64,000 nt of DNA from Corynebacterium rhinophilum (GCF_030227225.1 NZ_JASPHQ010000001.1:185712-249711); one strand, 5' to 3'. Shown: positions 19,656 to 28,768, counted from the stretch's first letter. Notes: a model not told the origin generated them from the sequence alone. A program made the numbers and translations.

Positions 19656-19782
19656 TGTGCATCCCTCCTGCGGTATATCCGCATACATCTGCGTCAAATG
19701 TGCATCCTCCTACGGTATAACTGAGCAAACCGCGCCCTTAGATGTCGCATTTTCGCCTCAGATATTGCATAGGAGGATGCAC
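19656..19782. repeat. dispersed repeat copy C (inverted orientation) with partial duplication
   Basis: Core 19700-19782 is bounded by an 11-bp perfect terminal inverted repeat, GTGCATCCTCC and GGAGGATGCAC. Its reverse complement matches the copies at about 43988-44084 and 58323-58416 through the shared blocks GCAATATCTGAGG, a middle G-rich block and GGTTTGCTCAGTTAT. To its left a second, partial left end (TGTGCATCCCTCCTGCGGTATA at 19656-19677) duplicates the first 21 bases. It has the form of a miniature inverted-repeat element; no transposase is present. Confidence 0.65.
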
Positions 19783-20107
19783 ATGTAGCGGCTGCGGCAG
19801 CAGATATGGCTGCAGCTGCGGCATCGGTTTCGCCTACGACTCCGGTACCGACTACGGCTGCGACTGCGACACCGACTGCGAAAAATTTGCCAGATGGAAA
19901 TTTGCAGACTTTGCAGAATTGTTAGGACTGTTATTACTGGTTGGCTGGCAGAAATCGCCTAGGCGGGGTTTAAGTTGCAGGTGAGTGTAGAAAACTCCGT
20001 TTTAAAAAAGGGATGATAAAAACTATTCTGATCTCTAAACTGAGAGACGGATCACCCCAGTGGGGACGTTGCAACGCAGCGTCTTCCAAGTTGAAAGGAA
20101 CACCCAA
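19783..20107 (+). other. prpC-pyc intergenic stretch with TGC-rich tract
   Basis: 325 bases after the repeat copy. The first about 110 bases are a biased GGCTGC/GACTGC-rich tract, which in one frame reads as a Cys/Gly/Asp-rich peptide starting inside the repeat (19742-19984). Next come TTTGCAGA-containing sequences (about 19891-19918: GAAATTTGCAGACTTTGCAG) resembling RamB-type sites. Just before pyc is an A/T-rich segment with GATAAAAACT that could hold its promoter, and a GAAAGGAA ribosome-binding site at 20093-20100. Confidence 0.4.
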
Positions 20108-23100
20108 GTGGCCAATTCCGCCCTTCCATCGTTCGACAAGATTTTGGTAGCCAACCGCGGTGAAATCGCCGTGCGTGCCTTCCGCGCTGCCTTTGAAACG
20201 GGGGCGAAGACCGTCGCCGTCTATCCTCGTGAAGATCGCAACTCCTTCCACCGCGCCTTTGCGGATGAGGCAGTGCGCATTGGTGACGAGGGACAGCCCG
20301 TCAAGGCATACCTCGATATCGAGGAAATCATCCGCGCTGCCAAGAAGTCTGAGGCGGATGCTATCTATCCGGGTTACGGCTTCTTGTCCGAGCGCGCCGA
20401 TTTGGCCCGCGCCTGCGAGGACAATGGCATTAAGTTCATTGGTCCTACCCCGGGCACGCTGGATCTCACCGGTGATAAATCCGCTGCGGTTAACGCCGCG
20501 AAGGAAGCAGGGCTGCCGACGCTGCAGGACTCGGAGCCGACCACGGACATCGATAAGCTGGTGGCAGACGCCGGTGACTTCAGCTTCCCAGTCTTTGTCA
20601 AGGCCGTCTCTGGCGGTGGCGGGCGCGGTATGCGCTACGTGGAATCGGAATCTGAGCTGCGCGAACGGGCGGCAGAAGCCTCACGCGAGGCCGAGGCGGC
20701 GTTTGGCGATGGCAGCGTGTACCTCGAGACCGCGGTGATTAATCCGCAACACATTGAGGTGCAGGTGCTCGCGGACTCTCAGGGCAATGTCATCCACCTT
20801 TTTGAGCGCGATTGCTCCGTGCAGCGCCGCCACCAGAAGGTCGTGGAAATCGCTCCGGCGCCATCGCTGGATCCGGAGCTGCGCGATCGCATCTGCCAGG
20901 ATGCCGTGAACTTCTGCGAGCACATCAACTATGAGGGTGCCGGCACGGTGGAGTTCCTCGTAGACGAGCGCGGCAACCACGTCTTCATTGAGATGAACCC
21001 CCGCGTGCAGGTGGAGCACACGGTGACTGAGGAGGTTACCGGTGTGGACATCGTCAAGGCGCAGATGAATATCGCCGCCGGGGCTTCCTTGGAAGACATC
21101 AACCTGTCGCAAGAAAATATCACCATTACCGGCTCTGCATTGCAGTGCCGCATTACTACCGAAGACCCGAATAACGGCTTCCGCCCAGATACGGGTACGT
21201 TGACCGCGTACCGCTCGCCGGGCGGCGCTGGTGTGCGCCTGGATGGTGCGACCTCCGTGGGCGCTGAGGTATCGCCCAACTTCGACTCCCTGTTGGTGAA
21301 GATGACCTGCCGCGGCACCACCTTCGAGCAGGCTGTGCACCGCGCTCGCCGCGCGCTGAACGAGTTCCACGTCTCCGGCGTGGCCACCAATATTGGCTTC
21401 CTGCGCGCATTGCTCAATGAGTCCGACTTCGTCAACACCCGCGTCGATACCGGATTCATTACCGAGCACCCAGATCTGCTCAAGGCCCCACCGGCGGTAG
21501 ATGAGTCCGGACGTATCCTGGACTACATCGCGGATATCACCGTGAATAAGCCCAATGGTGATAGGCCCACCGCGTTGCGCCCGTTTGATAAGCTGCCGAA
21601 GTTCAATGCGGAAGAGCCGCTCCCGCGCGGTTCCCGCGATGACCTCTTGGAGCTGGGGCCGCAGAAGTACGCGGAAAAGATTCGCGCTCAAGAGCCTTTG
21701 ATGGTCACGGATACGACGTTCCGCGATGCCCACCAGTCCCTGCTTGCTACCCGTGTGCGCAGCACCGCCTTGGTGTCTGCGGCAGAGGCCGTGGCGCGCC
21801 TGACCCCAGACCTCTTCTCGGTGGAGGCGTGGGGCGGTGCTACCTACGATGTGGCCATGCGCTTCCTCCACGAGGATCCCTGGGTGCGCCTGGATCTGCT
21901 GCGCGAGGCCATGCCGAACCAGAACATCCAGATGCTCCTGCGCGGGCGCAATACCGTGGGTTATACCCCGTACCCGGATTCGGTCTGCCGCTCCTTCGTG
22001 CAGGAAGCAGCCAAGTCTGGTGTGGATGTCTTCCGCATTTTCGATGCACTTAACGATGTCTCCCAGATGCGCCCCGCCATCGACGCCGTGCTCGAGACGA
22101 ATACCACCGTGGCCGAGGTGGCCATGGCGTATTCCGGTGACCTTTCTTCGCCGAAGGAAGACCTCTACACCTTGGATTACTACTTGAAGCTCGCCGAGCA
22201 GATCGTAGAATCCGGCGCGCACATCCTGGCCGTTAAGGACATGGCGGGACTGTTGCGCCCAGAGGCCGCGCACACCCTGGTCACGGCGCTGCGCAAGGAA
22301 TTCGACCTGCCGGTCCACGTCCACACGCACGATACCGCCGGTGGACAGATCGCTACCTACTTCGCGGCGGCGCGCGCCGGTGCCGATATTGTCGATGGCG
22401 CCTCGGCGCCGCTGGCTGGCACCACGTCGCAGCCTTCGCTTTCCGCGCTCATCGCCGCGTTCGCCAACTCCAAGCGCGATACTGGAATCGACCTGCAAGC
22501 GGTCTCGGACTTGGAGCCGTACTGGGAGGCCGTGCGCCAGCTGTACGCCCCGTTTGAAAACGGCATTCCTGGCCCGACCGGCCGCGTGTACAAGCACGAG
22601 ATTCCGGGTGGTCAGCTGTCGAACCTGCGCGCGCAGGCTGTGGCTTTGGGCCTCGCGGATCGCTTCGAGATCATCGAGGATAACTACGCCGCCGTCAACG
22701 AGATGCTGGGTCGCCCCACCAAGGTCACCCCGTCCTCCAAGGTGGTGGGTGACTTGGCGCTCCACCTCGTGGGCACCGGCGTTTCTCCGGAAGACTTCGC
22801 AGCCAACCCGACGAAGTACGATATCCCGGATTCCGTGGATCAATTCCTCCGCGGCCAGCTGGGTACCCCTCCGGGTGGCTGGCCGGAACTGCGCGATAAG
22901 GTTCTCGATGGCCGCGCCGAAACCGGTGCGCAGATTACCGATGTCCCAGCAGAAGAGCAGCCGCACTTGGAATCGGACAACTCGGATGAGCGTCGTGCGA
23001 GCCTGAACCGCCTGCTTTTCCCCAAGCAGTTCGAGGAATTCAACGAGTTCCGCCGCAAGTACGGCAATACCGAGGCGCTGACGGATACGACCTTCTTCTA

Positions 23101-23539
23101 CGGCCTGACCGAAGGCGAAGAAAAGGTGGTGCACTTCTTCCCAGAAGATTCCACCGATCGCTCCGACCTTAAGCAGATCGTGGTGCGCCTCGATGCTGTG
23201 GGTGAGCCGGATGAGAAGGGGATGCGCAATGTCGTGCTCAACGTCAACGGCCAAATCCGCCCGATGAAGGTGCGCGATGAAAACGCCGAGTCCACCGTGG
23301 CTACGGTGGAGAAGGCGGACCCGTCCAACGACGGCCACGTAGCGGCCCCGTTCGCCGGTGTGGTCAACCCCACGGCAGAGCCAGGCGACGAGGTCAAGGC
23401 CGGCGACCAAATCGCGGTCATCGAGGCCATGAAGATGGAAGCCTCCATTTCCGCCACCAAGGATGGTGTGGTGGACCGCGTGGCCATTGGCCAGGCCACC
23501 AAGGTGGAAGGCGGCGACCTCATTGCCGTAATCAACTAG
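20108..23539 (+). CDS. pyc: pyruvate carboxylase
   Basis: 1143 residues, full-length single-chain enzyme. Carboxylates pyruvate to oxaloacetate with biotin and ATP, the main anaplerotic step in corynebacteria. Domains in order: biotin carboxylase (about 1-460, [17 protein letters not shown] start, GGGGRGMR ATP loop, FIEMNPRVQVEHTVTEE); carboxyltransferase (about 535-810, VTDTTFRDAHQSLLATRVR with metal site, GHDTAGG-type HVHTHDTAGG); tetramerisation region; and C-terminal biotinyl domain with EAMKMEAS (biotin-accepting Lys about 1109). GTG start at 20108 after GAAAGGAA. Follows the prp operon that produces its substrate pyruvate. BirA at 50 kb would biotinylate it. Confidence 0.97.
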   Translation: MANSALPSFDKILVANRGEIAVRAFRAAFETGAKTVAVYPREDRNSFHRAFADEAVRIGDEGQPVKAYLDIEEIIRAAKKSEADAIYPGYGFLSERADLARACEDNGIKFIGPTPGTLDLTGDKSAAVNAAKEAGLPTLQDSEPTTDIDKLVADAGDFSFPVFVKAVSGGGGRGMRYVESESELRERAAEASREAEAAFGDGSVYLETAVINPQHIEVQVLADSQGNVIHLFERDCSVQRRHQKVVEIAPAPSLDPELRDRICQDAVNFCEHINYEGAGTVEFLVDERGNHVFIEMNPRVQVEHTVTEEVTGVDIVKAQMNIAAGASLEDINLSQENITITGSALQCRITTEDPNNGFRPDTGTLTAYRSPGGAGVRLDGATSVGAEVSPNFDSLLVKMTCRGTTFEQAVHRARRALNEFHVSGVATNIGFLRALLNESDFVNTRVDTGFITEHPDLLKAPPAVDESGRILDYIADITVNKPNGDRPTALRPFDKLPKFNAEEPLPRGSRDDLLELGPQKYAEKIRAQEPLMVTDTTFRDAHQSLLATRVRSTALVSAAEAVARLTPDLFSVEAWGGATYDVAMRFLHEDPWVRLDLLREAMPNQNIQMLLRGRNTVGYTPYPDSVCRSFVQEAAKSGVDVFRIFDALNDVSQMRPAIDAVLETNTTVAEVAMAYSGDLSSPKEDLYTLDYYLKLAEQIVESGAHILAVKDMAGLLRPEAAHTLVTALRKEFDLPVHVHTHDTAGGQIATYFAAARAGADIVDGASAPLAGTTSQPSLSALIAAFANSKRDTGIDLQAVSDLEPYWEAVRQLYAPFENGIPGPTGRVYKHEIPGGQLSNLRAQAVALGLADRFEIIEDNYAAVNEMLGRPTKVTPSSKVVGDLALHLVGTGVSPEDFAANPTKYDIPDSVDQFLRGQLGTPPGGWPELRDKVLDGRAETGAQITDVPAEEQPHLESDNSDERRASLNRLLFPKQFEEFNEFRRKYGNTEALTDTTFFYGLTEGEEKVVHFFPEDSTDRSDLKQIVVRLDAVGEPDEKGMRNVVLNVNGQIRPMKVRDENAESTVATVEKADPSNDGHVAAPFAGVVNPTAEPGDEVKAGDQIAVIEAMKMEASISATKDGVVDRVAIGQATKVEGGDLIAVIN

Positions 23540-23550
23540 TCTGCACACTC

Positions 23551-23595
23551 AAGCGCCCCGCTTCCCTCGATTTATCTCGAGGCAGCGGGGCGCTT
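23551..23595 (+). terminator. pyc terminator
   Basis: Inverted repeat AAGCGCCCCGCT / AGCGGGGCGCTT (12 bp) with an inner CCTCGA/TCGAGG pairing, ending in CTTT. Twelve bases after the pyc stop. Confidence 0.8.
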
Positions 23596-23714
23596 TGGTG
23601 TCTAGCTGTGCTAAAAATCAACGATTTCGTCCATCCAAATGACCGCAACCGTCGACGAAATCCTTGCTCTAGATGGACGAAATCGTTGATTCGCGAGGAT
23701 GGCGGAGGCTCGCC

Positions 23715-24839
23715 TTAACCAAGGATGACGGGCAATGCTAACGAGCCGACCAAGATGAGTACCACGAGGCCGAAAAAGACTTTGGCCTGCCACCGGGCAT
23801 AATTAAATGACATTCCCGTACCGAAGCGCTTATCTACCAGTACCGCCGGATCATCCGGGTTGTAATATATTACTCCCCATTTATAGAGGTGGTCATTGTC
23901 CGGTGATTCTGTGTCTTCATCAGCGAAGTGAATACCGCGCAATTGTTCGGATAACCGGGATTGCTTGTAGAGAAGAAATACAACTAGACCGATGCTGCCA
24001 CCAATGGTGAGAATCAGCATTGTGGTGATCGCGGCGCCGTTGAAGCGTTGATAATGCGGGATAGGGTCGGTTACCTGCATCAGCGCCATCCCGGCGCTGA
24101 TGAGCAGGGTGAGGACTCCCATGCCGGTGTTCGTCAGGGCGAGGTTTGCTTCGTTACGCAGCCGCGCTTTAATGCTGCGCTCAGAGCGTGGGGACACCTC
24201 ACTATGCGCGATAAAAGAGCAGATAATGGCAAATAGGCCCAGCAATGCTAAAGCGACGAATGAGGAGAAAAATACGCTCCCAATTGATTTGTCGCTCCAA
24301 TTGTCGGCCTCCATGGATTCATTCCAGTGCACGGGAACGGGGTCCGGAATGGCGGACCAGTGGGAAGCGACGATGATGGCACCGGCCGCGATGCACAGCA
24401 GGGAAGAGAGCATGGTTACCCACGGAAAGGTCGGGGTAGGGATGCCGCGAAATTCGGGCGCATCAATGGCTGTGGTGGAAACACGGGCAGCGATGCTGGT
24501 TTCAACCTCGTCGAACCAGCCGCCCGCCTTTTTAGCCGCGATGATACGGCGGCGTTGGGACGCATAAGCCCACATGCCACCGAGCGCCACCACGAGGGAA
24601 GGTAGTGCGGCTAATAACGGCAGTTTCCAGGCAAAGAGGGACATGGCCGTTGCCACGATGCCGCAGCTCCACGTGCGTATCTTGAATCCGGCGAGGGCGG
24701 AGGTAACCGCAGGATCAGAAAGATAAGCCTTGGGCACGCGCACTCCGAGCGGTGTGCCAGGTGAGGCCAGGGAGGGGGCTGTGGCCATGATCCAGGTGAT
24801 AACCAGGGTGGTGGCGGCCATTATGAGTGTGAAAATCAT
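23715..24839 (-). CDS. DUF1648/DUF5808 membrane protein, module 1
   Basis: 374 residues with about eight hydrophobic helices. A DUF1648-type motif, WSAIPDPVPVHWNESM, lies at about residue 165-180. The C-terminal YKWGVIYYNPDDPAVLVDKRFGTG segment is the short soluble motif typical of DUF5808. It overlaps the upstream GntR-type gene by four bases (ATGA), an arrangement shared with its paralogue at 30.7-31.9 kb; the two proteins are alike over their whole length. Similar Gram-positive proteins sit with YtrA-type regulators and respond to cell-envelope stress, but no activity can be read from the sequence. Confidence 0.75.
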   Translation of the reverse strand: MIFTLIMAATTLVITWIMATAPSLASPGTPLGVRVPKAYLSDPAVTSALAGFKIRTWSCGIVATAMSLFAWKLPLLAALPSLVVALGGMWAYASQRRRIIAAKKAGGWFDEVETSIAARVSTTAIDAPEFRGIPTPTFPWVTMLSSLLCIAAGAIIVASHWSAIPDPVPVHWNESMEADNWSDKSIGSVFFSSFVALALLGLFAIICSFIAHSEVSPRSERSIKARLRNEANLALTNTGMGVLTLLISAGMALMQVTDPIPHYQRFNGAAITTMLILTIGGSIGLVVFLLYKQSRLSEQLRGIHFADEDTESPDNDHLYKWGVIYYNPDDPAVLVDKRFGTGMSFNYARWQAKVFFGLVVLILVGSLALPVILG

Positions 24840-25211
24840 GGTGATACTTCCAGGTCATTAAGGGTGGAGCTGAGTCGAGCGTGGAGCTCATCTGGGCTAA
24901 AGCCTTGGGCGCGGGCGAGTGCGACTATGCGGCTTAATTGCTCTTCCAGTTGTTTTTCTTGCGCGGTGGTGCGAGCACCAGGCCTGACGATGGAGCCGGA
25001 GCGTCCGGCGGTTTTACAAGGTCCTCGGAAACCAAGAGGTCGTATGCCTTCTTCACGGTGGCAGGGTTAATGCCTATATCCTTGGCAACGCGGCGGACGG
25101 GATCTAGCTTGTCGCCATCGGAAAGCTGTCCGCGAGCGATAGCCAAAACGATTTCATCGTGAATCTGTTGAAAACGGGGACGTCAGATTCGGGGTGAAGG
25201 GTAATGAACAT
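24836..25211 (-). pseudogene. GntR (YtrA-type) regulator, broken by two frameshifts, module 1
   Basis: By comparison with the intact paralogue at 31850-32218, this gene starts at the ATG at 25211 (MFITLHPESDVPVF) and ends with a TGA overlapping the membrane-protein start. Two single-base losses break the frame: one near 25170, where GTTTTCAACAG lacks a C and so cannot encode the expected FQQ, and one near 25011-25015, where GTAAAACC has four A instead of five. Between them the frame encodes IHDE through the winged-helix core DPVRRVAKDIGINPATVKKAYDLLV; after the second shift the paralogue's C-terminus resumes. Translation as sequenced would give at best a truncated protein. Sequencing error in short homopolymers is possible. 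Confidence 0.75.
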
Positions 25212-25232
25212 CTGTCACCTCCAATCTTTTTC

Positions 25233-25253
25233 TGTATTACTTGCTGTAACACA
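25233..25253. promoter_or_regulatory. putative GntR operator, module 1
   Basis: TGT-N2-TAC-N5-GTA-N2-ACA, a 21-bp perfect-arm inverted repeat 22 bases before the regulator start. The same architecture occurs at 32243-32263 before the paralogous regulator although the spacer bases differ. Inferred autoregulatory operator. Confidence 0.65.
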
Positions 25254-25351
25254 AGCTGTATTATTTTATGTGGTACAGAAAAGAGGGCAAAAAGAATCCC
25301 AGGTACCTGCGACTTAATGCAGTGACGTACCTGGGTTGCGGGGCAGGGAGA

Positions 25352-26374
25352 CTAGAGAAAAAGGGCCCCAGCGATGGCAGCAATACCGTAGCTCCCGCGC
25401 ATGAAGTAACCGAAGACCTCGGGAGAGAAGGAGGCGCCGAAGCCGCCGGTATCGATGATATTCATGGTGGTAACGCGTGCGGGACGGGAGCGCTTAAAAG
25501 CGGTGTAACTAAGCCCCAAACAACATGCTGCGAGCGTGAACAGGGACAGCTTCCACACGGTGGCGATGAAGGCGGTGCCGACAACGGCAGCACCTGCGGT
25601 GGCAGCCAGTGGCAGTCCCCAGTCGGGCCACGCACCATCGACGATGCGGCCGAAGGAGGCGGCGCGGCCAGTAGCGGCGCCGACAATGGTCCAAGCGGCA
25701 GCAAATCCAATAAGAGCAAGGCCGCCGAGCTGAGGTGCTAGCGCTAGGGTCAGTCCCATGACGGCGACCGCACCGAGGGGGATGTACCACCGGCGAAACA
25801 GGCGCCGAGCAAAGAGGAGACTGAGCGAAGCCGTGGCATGTGAGCGCGGGCGCAGGCGAGCGGATTGGGAGGCGATAGCATCGGCAGAAACCTCAGAATC
25901 CAGTAGCCCAAAGGAGGACGAGCCGATGGCACGGGTACGGCCCGCGCGGAGGAGCGAGGCGAGTTCGAAGGATCGCCAGCCGATGGCAAACCGCAGCAGG
26001 GGGAGGGTTATCGCCGCATAGAGTGGAAGATGCAGCGATGCACACAGGGCAAGACCTAGGAGGCTCACGCCGGCGAGCTGGGCAATAGACAGCTTATCGA
26101 CGCCTCCCATGCGCCCCCGCGGCCTATCCGCATAGACCCAACGCCCGAGCGAAAGGCTGCGCAGCGGATAGAGCGCCTCGAGGAGGACGATGAGGGCGAG
26201 CGAGCCGAGCCCGGCACCAATGGTCGCGGTTGCGGGCAGAGCAGCGGCCGTGCGCTGTGCTAGCGAGGGCAGAAGCGCTGCAGCATTGTGCCAGGCGTAG
26301 ACGCTGACGCTCGCGATAAGTGCCGCGATGAAGGCGTAATAGATGGCTGAGGAAGCTGTGGAGAGAAGTTTCAT
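25352..26374 (-). CDS. putative ABC transporter permease
   Basis: 340 residues with about eight to nine hydrophobic helices and a short soluble stretch of Ser/Arg near the middle (about residues 145-180). No domain motif beyond transmembrane character. It overlaps the ATPase gene upstream by four bases (ATGA), so the two are a coupled ABC pair in which this is the membrane subunit. With no substrate-binding protein nearby, an export function is more likely than import. Substrate unknown. It follows the module-1 regulator but on a separate unit. Confidence 0.65.
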   Translation of the reverse strand: MKLLSTASSAIYYAFIAALIASVSVYAWHNAAALLPSLAQRTAAALPATATIGAGLGSLALIVLLEALYPLRSLSLGRWVYADRPRGRMGGVDKLSIAQLAGVSLLGLALCASLHLPLYAAITLPLLRFAIGWRSFELASLLRAGRTRAIGSSSFGLLDSEVSADAIASQSARLRPRSHATASLSLLFARRLFRRWYIPLGAVAVMGLTLALAPQLGGLALIGFAAAWTIVGAATGRAASFGRIVDGAWPDWGLPLAATAGAAVVGTAFIATVWKLSLFTLAACCLGLSYTAFKRSRPARVTTMNIIDTGGFGASFSPEVFGYFMRGSYGIAAIAGALFL

Positions 26375-26952
26375 GAAATCTTCACTACTTCGTCGCAGGC
26401 AGCGAAGATGGCCGGAGAATGGGAAGCGAGCACCACACAGCGGCCATTGGCTGCCAGGTGGCGTAGCTCCTCGGCCAAGAAGGCGGTCCAGGTGTGGTCG
26501 AGGTGGCGCTCGGGTTCGTCGATAAGCAAGGCTTTGGCCGGCTGATAAAGCTGGGCTGCGAGGTAGACCCGCTGGCGCTGGCCAGAAGAAAGGCTGCTGA
26601 CAGTGGAGTTCCGGATGGCGTCGTCGATGGCCCAGAGCTCATGGACCTCGGCAAAGTTTACGCCGGAGCGGCGGGATAGCAAGCTAAAGTGCTCACCCAC
26701 GGTGAGATCGGGGAGGAAGACTGGGTCCCCGACGGAGATGACGGAACCGGCCGCCGCAGCGCTACCGGGCGCGGCACCGTCGATGAAAACGGTGCCATTT
26801 AGTGGGGCAATCTCGCCGCTCAACGTCTGCAGCAGCGTAGATTTACCCGCACCATTCGGGCCTTTTAGGCCGTATACGCGACCGGCATTAAAGCTGCGAT
26901 TGAGGTGCCCCAAGGCGGCGGAATGTCCGTAGTCTGCATCTATTGTCAACAT
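26371..26952 (-). CDS. ABC transporter ATP-binding protein (small)
   Basis: 193 residues, a compact ABC ATPase. Walker A GPNGAGKST at residues 31-39, signature LSSGQRQRV at about 120-128, Walker B ALLIDEPE followed by RHLD as the D-loop, and a switch His in LASHS. Hydrolyses ATP to drive the cognate permease, encoded immediately downstream with a four-base overlap. Likely exporter of unknown substrate. Confidence 0.85.
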   Translation of the reverse strand: MLTIDADYGHSAALGHLNRSFNAGRVYGLKGPNGAGKSTLLQTLSGEIAPLNGTVFIDGAAPGSAAAAGSVISVGDPVFLPDLTVGEHFSLLSRRSGVNFAEVHELWAIDDAIRNSTVSSLSSGQRQRVYLAAQLYQPAKALLIDEPERHLDHTWTAFLAEELRHLAANGRCVVLASHSPAIFAACDEVVKIS

Positions 26953-27445
26953 CGTTGCCAGGTTAGCAGACAGGTGGCTGGCCCTAGGGGGCGGTAGCTT
27001 TGATGCGATTCAATTGTTTCAGGAAGTAATCTTGGATTAAAACCTTGGGTATGATTGTGCGTTCCTGTTCTATTGATGGGCTTGGCTCCTTGTGCCTGGC
27101 ATGTAAGTCACAAGAGCCTGTCTAGAGGTTTTAGGGTGCCGTAATCTCTCATGGCGAATCGGATCACAGGTTTCTCTTTCTCGTCGAGCCCAGTATTTGA
27201 TTCGGGATAGATTGCCACACACAAACCATTAGACACTCCCACTGCCGAGGTTCTTTTAGGCCGGTGGGGCAAAATGAGCGCGAACGCCGAGGATCCTCCG
27301 ATGGGCTAAGCTAGCCCGATCTTCGCGCTGAGAATGCTCGTCTGCGCCGTGAGCTGACACAAACTCCGTACGGTTCAAGGTGTATAAAGCTAGAGGACGC
27401 AACCAATTAATTGTGTCGCTGCATACCTAGTTCGCGGAAACGTCT
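26953..27445. other. 493-base gene-free stretch, possible transposase remnant
   Basis: No supportable gene. On the + strand, around 27276-27370, a short frame with one internal stop reads RERRGSSDGLS, then DLRAENARLRREL. This resembles the end of an IS3-family OrfA (charged leucine-zipper region), but it is too short to assert. The rest shows no repeats, RNA gene or obvious promoter. Confidence 0.3.
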
Positions 27446-27504
27446 AAAAGCAACCGCGTTTGGCCATTTTCGGCCCTGATTTTTGTGGAAACGCGGTTGC
27501 TTTT
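27446..27504 (-). terminator. nupC-cdd operon terminator
   Basis: 16-bp perfect inverted repeat AAAAGCAACCGCGTTT and its complement around a 27-base loop. On the - strand it ends in a TTTT run and lies 44 bases after the nucleoside transporter stop. Confidence 0.8.
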
Positions 27505-27547
27505 GGGAAATTTTGGCGTGATTAGTTATCGAATCTGGCCGGGCGGG

Positions 27548-28768
27548 TTAGAGAACCATTGGTGCAACGATGACGCCGACGATGGCGGCATTGAGCATAT
27601 TGGTAAGGAAGCCACCGAAGAGTGCGCGCGGGCCAAGTTTTGCTACTTCACCGCGGCGCTCAGGGATGAGGCCACCGATGGAGCCAATCTGGATGCCGAT
27701 GGACGACAGGTTGGCGAAGCCAGCGAGGGCGAAGGAGGAGATCAAGACGGCCTTATCGCTGAGCTCATCGACGCTTTCACCGAATGCGGTGTAGCCAACG
27801 AACTCGTTGAGGATGGTCTTTTGGCCGATGAAGTTACCCACCTCGAGGGCCTCGTTCCAAGGCGTACCGATAAGCCAGGCCACTGGGGCGAAGATGATGC
27901 CGAAGAGGCCTTCCAGCGACCAGTTATCTTGACCGAAGAGGGAACCAATGCCGCCGAGGATGGCAGAGAGCATCACGATCGAGGCGATGAAGGCGATGAG
28001 CAAGCAGGCAACCGAGATGGCGATCTTACCGCCGGCCATGGCACCGCTACTGATGGCGTCAATGATGTTTTTAGATTCGGTATCGCGGACGTCTTTAACG
28101 GTGGCGTCGAGGTTCGTCTCTTCCGTCTCTGGCATAAGGCCCTTGGCGACGAGCAGGGAGCCCGGCGCATTCATGAGCGATGCGGCGAGCAAGTATTCCA
28201 GGGGCGCGCCCAAGAGCGAATAGCCGATCAACGTGGATCCGGCCACGGAGGCAAAGCCGCCGACCATACAGGTATAAAGCTCGGATCGGGTGAGCTTGGG
28301 AAGGTAGGGTTTAATCACCAGTGGGGCCTCGGATTGCCCGAGGAAGATCACGGTGGTGGCCCAGACGGATTCCACCTTGGAGGTGCCCATGAGCCACTTG
28401 ATGGCGGAGCCGACGTATTCCACGAAGTACTGGATAACCCGGAGGTAGTACAGGGCGGCGATGATGGCACCCAAGAAGATGATCACGGGCAGTACATTGA
28501 GGGCAAAGACGAAGTCGTCACCGAAGAGTCCACCGAAGACGAATTGGGTGCCCTCGTTGGTAAATTCCGTGAGCTTTGTCAGCCCATTGGCGATGCCCTT
28601 GAGGGCTTTGAATCCAGGATCCCACGCGAGGACTAAGAAACAGAAGACCACCTGCAGGACAAGGCCCACACCAATGGTGCGCCACTTGATATTTTTACGC
28701 GAGCTCGACAGGACGTAGATCACTGCAAGAATGGCAATGATGCCGAGCAATCCTTGTAAGCGTTCCAT
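27548..28768 (-). CDS. nupC: concentrative nucleoside transporter (NupC/CNT family)
   Basis: 406 residues with about ten hydrophobic segments. CNT hallmarks are present: VIFLGQSEAPLVIKPYL near residue 140-156 (the conserved GQSEAP substrate/ion loop), MTCMVGGFAS-type CMVGGFASVAGSTL, and EFVGYTAFGE followed by ALAGFANLSSIGIQIGSIG. Family role: sodium- or proton-coupled uptake of pyrimidine and other nucleosides across the cytoplasmic membrane. Lies 33 bases downstream of cdd on the same strand and opposite deoA, so the region imports nucleosides and then deaminates and phosphorolyses them. Confidence 0.93.
   Translation of the reverse strand: MERLQGLLGIIAILAVIYVLSSSRKNIKWRTIGVGLVLQVVFCFLVLAWDPGFKALKGIANGLTKLTEFTNEGTQFVFGGLFGDDFVFALNVLPVIIFLGAIIAALYYLRVIQYFVEYVGSAIKWLMGTSKVESVWATTVIFLGQSEAPLVIKPYLPKLTRSELYTCMVGGFASVAGSTLIGYSLLGAPLEYLLAASLMNAPGSLLVAKGLMPETEETNLDATVKDVRDTESKNIIDAISSGAMAGGKIAISVACLLIAFIASIVMLSAILGGIGSLFGQDNWSLEGLFGIIFAPVAWLIGTPWNEALEVGNFIGQKTILNEFVGYTAFGESVDELSDKAVLISSFALAGFANLSSIGIQIGSIGGLIPERRGEVAKLGPRALFGGFLTNMLNAAIVGVIVAPMVL

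Noticed and set aside
18345..19697. 450-codon open frame opposite prpC
   Set aside because: Antisense shadow of methylcitrate synthase; crosses the terminator hairpin.
20681..23548. 955-codon open frame opposite pyc
   Set aside because: Antisense shadow of the GC-rich pyruvate carboxylase gene; no start signal and no family match, whereas the + strand protein is full length with all domains.
27485..28636. 383-codon + strand frame opposite nupC
   Set aside because: Composition typical of antisense of a membrane protein; the - strand CNT transporter accounts for the region.
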